Below the pieces are notes generated by a model. That model saw only the letters and a program-made list of their open reading frames with translations. It ran no database searches and was not told the origin of the DNA. 64,000 bases of DNA from Pedobacter steynii (lineage in GTDB: Bacteria; Bacteroidota; Bacteroidia; Sphingobacteriales; Sphingobacteriaceae): positions 124,001-188,000 of the forward strand of contig NZ_FNGY01000009.1 of the NCBI RefSeq assembly GCF_900103665.1, written 5' to 3'. A program made the position numbers and the translations under genes. Of the stretch, positions 62,872 through 64,000 are shown piece after piece (the first letter of the stretch is position 1; the number at the start of each line of letters is the position of its first letter).

Positions 62872-63558
62872 ATGATAAAATTCCTGTCCCTTATTTTTCT
62901 TGGTCTCTCTTTTTTTTCTCTTTCCGCACAGGATAAAAAAAAATCGCCGGCTCCGATCAAAGTAATCAGCAATTATGAAGCTTACCTGAATTCTTGTCAG
63001 GAGGATCCGAAGAACAGACTTGTGGAACTTAAAAAAGAGATTCCAGATCTTGTTTTAGACATTCGGTATGCAGGCACGAATAATTTCATGAAACTGGCGG
63101 TTTATAAACAAGCCAGGGCTTTTGCCAGAAAACCTGTCAGCGATCAGTTAAAGCGCATCCAAAAGGAACTTCGCAAAAAGGGCTATGGCTTAAAAATTTA
63201 CGACAGCTACCGCCCTTATACCGCAACAAAAACCTTATACATTAAAGCTTCCAACAAGAATTTTGTGGCCAATCCCAAACAGGGATCCAGACACAACAGG
63301 GGCTGTGCAGTAGACCTTAGCCTCATTTACCTGAAGACAGGCAAAGATCTTCCCATGCCAACTCCATATGATAGTTTTTCCGAGAAAGCCGCTGCTGCTT
63401 ACACCGATCTGCCCGAACCGGTTAAGAAAAACAGAGACCTGTTAATCCGGGTCATGGAAGCACATGGCTTTAAGGTACTTCACAATGAATGGTGGCACTT
63501 CGACTTCAGGACCTGGGAAAATTATGCTTTAATGGACATTCCGTTCGAAAAATTATAG
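62872..63558 (+). CDS. ddpX: Secreted D-alanyl-D-alanine dipeptidase (VanX/DdpX family, M15D)
   Basis: The 228-residue protein has a signal peptide ending SLSAQ, then an M15D domain with zinc-site motifs SRHNRGCAVDLSL (histidine and aspartate) and NEWWHFDF (catalytic glutamate and histidine). It hydrolyses D-Ala-D-Ala. In vancomycin-resistant cocci VanX is cytoplasmic; here the signal peptide places the enzyme in the periplasm, which suits recycling of wall dipeptides. It is 6 bp after ald and overlaps the stop codon of the next, opposite gene. Confidence 0.9.
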   Translation: MIKFLSLIFLGLSFFSLSAQDKKKSPAPIKVISNYEAYLNSCQEDPKNRLVELKKEIPDLVLDIRYAGTNNFMKLAVYKQARAFARKPVSDQLKRIQKELRKKGYGLKIYDSYRPYTATKTLYIKASNKNFVANPKQGSRHNRGCAVDLSLIYLKTGKDLPMPTPYDSFSEKAAAAYTDLPEPVKKNRDLLIRVMEAHGFKVLHNEWWHFDFRTWENYALMDIPFEKL

Positions 63559-64000
63559 CTTTCCGTAATGCTTATGTTTTAGCTTCGCGTGGCCTCCCTT
63601 AATTTCCAGGAGAAAAAGATGGCTATACTCCTGCTCGGTGATCTCTTTTATAGGCGATACTGCGCCGAACGCCGCGATAATGCCCAATATTCTATTGGAA
63701 TGACTGCAAATCACCACATTTTGTCCCTTGTAGTTATTTAAAATCGTATCCACCAGGGCTGTATTCTCCTTTGAATTATAGAATTTTAAATCCAGATTCC
63801 TTTGTGTCGCCAGCGGTGTCAATGTTCCCCTGGTTCTTTTGTAATCCGTACTGAATAGTGCATCAATCTTCTTTCCTTTAAGGTATTTAACAAGTACTTC
63901 TGCCCGTTCTTTCCCTTCAGCACTTAGTTCCGGATCTTTTTCTTTCGGATCTGTGAGGTCCTTTTCTCCATGTCTTACAATCCAGATGCGGGTAGTCTCT
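63553..64000 (-). CDS. Histidine phosphatase superfamily protein (5' end outside window)
   Basis: The frame is open to the window edge, giving 148 residues of C-terminal and central sequence. The phosphatase signature with the phospho-histidine is WIVRHGEKD, and a second catalytic histidine is in VVICSHSNRI, as in SixA/phosphoglycerate-mutase-like enzymes. The true start and any signal peptide lie beyond 64000. Its stop (63553-63555) lies inside the end of ddpX, a 6-bp convergent overlap. The substrate is unknown. Confidence 0.85.
   Translation of the reverse strand, partial: ETTRIWIVRHGEKDLTDPKEKDPELSAEGKERAEVLVKYLKGKKIDALFSTDYKRTRGTLTPLATQRNLDLKFYNSKENTALVDTILNNYKGQNVVICSHSNRILGIIAAFGAVSPIKEITEQEYSHLFLLEIKGGHAKLKHKHYGKL

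Noticed and set aside
1-64000. CRISPR array, tRNA/rRNA genes, insertion sequence or prophage
   Set aside because: I looked on both strands and saw no spaced repeats, cloverleaf-like genes, transposase or phage genes; a covariance-model scan would settle small RNAs.

Overview
The window reads as chromosomal DNA of a Bacteroidota bacterium, most probably Sphingobacteriaceae and close to Pedobacter. The pointers are a fused LpxC/FabZ enzyme, PorX (a receiver fused to a PglZ domain), an HYC_CC_PP-type small protein, DUF2911, TonB-receptor-like outer membrane proteins, and TAnnTTTG-type -7 promoter boxes, often without a visible Shine-Dalgarno. It is gene-dense. I saw no rRNA, tRNA, CRISPR array, transposase or prophage.

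Layout: 1-1.3 kb, crotonase and stand-alone B12-binding protein. 1.3-8.6 kb, glnS, an amidase lipoprotein, an M49-like peptidase lipoprotein and a frameshifted TonB-receptor-like barrel. 8.6-15.5 kb, a six-gene minus-strand signalling operon: receiver-kinase, large CHASE3/GAF hybrid kinase, receiver, CheR, CheB, receiver. 15.7-23.1 kb, ypfJ and gltX, then a sensor kinase/DinB/thioesterase run, an ECF sigma factor with its probable anti-sigma, and small membrane or secreted proteins. 23.1-30.4 kb, a GH9-deacetylase fusion divergent from a TetR-TolC-HlyD-EmrB drug-efflux operon, with a perfect palindrome between them. 30.5-34.8 kb, ppc and ahpC-ahpD. 34.9-42 kb, S9 peptidase, two M14 proteins (one with its active site lost) and an FAD-like secreted protein. 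42-47 kb, aldehyde dehydrogenase, YgiD-type dioxygenase, YceI and a three-gene metal-handling cluster. 47-50.8 kb, cyclophilin, exonuclease III, hutI, hutG. 50.8-59.4 kb, OmpA, 5-FCL, efp, ABC ATPase, lpxA-lpxC/fabZ-lpxD and an HD protein. 59.5-64 kb, porX, tsaE, ald, ddpX and a partial histidine phosphatase.

How genes fit together: lpxD, lpxC/fabZ and lpxA overlap as a lipid A/fatty acid unit, and the promoter in front of lpxD would give a nearly leaderless mRNA. hutI and hutG perform the last two steps of histidine breakdown. AhpC and AhpD are a peroxide-reduction pair separated by a hairpin. The S9/M14/M14 genes abut as a secreted peptide-degradation unit. The CheR/CheB pair sits with hybrid kinases but with no chemoreceptor, so it probably serves signalling other than classical chemotaxis.

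No whole new defence or mobile system is visible. The most unusual items are a probable M14 pseudoenzyme whose two zinc-binding residues are exchanged, a GH9-NodB fusion with an altered first NodB motif, an EF-P with asparagine in place of the usual tip lysine, a 16-bp perfect inverted repeat just before the ypfJ start, and the leaderless lpxD arrangement.
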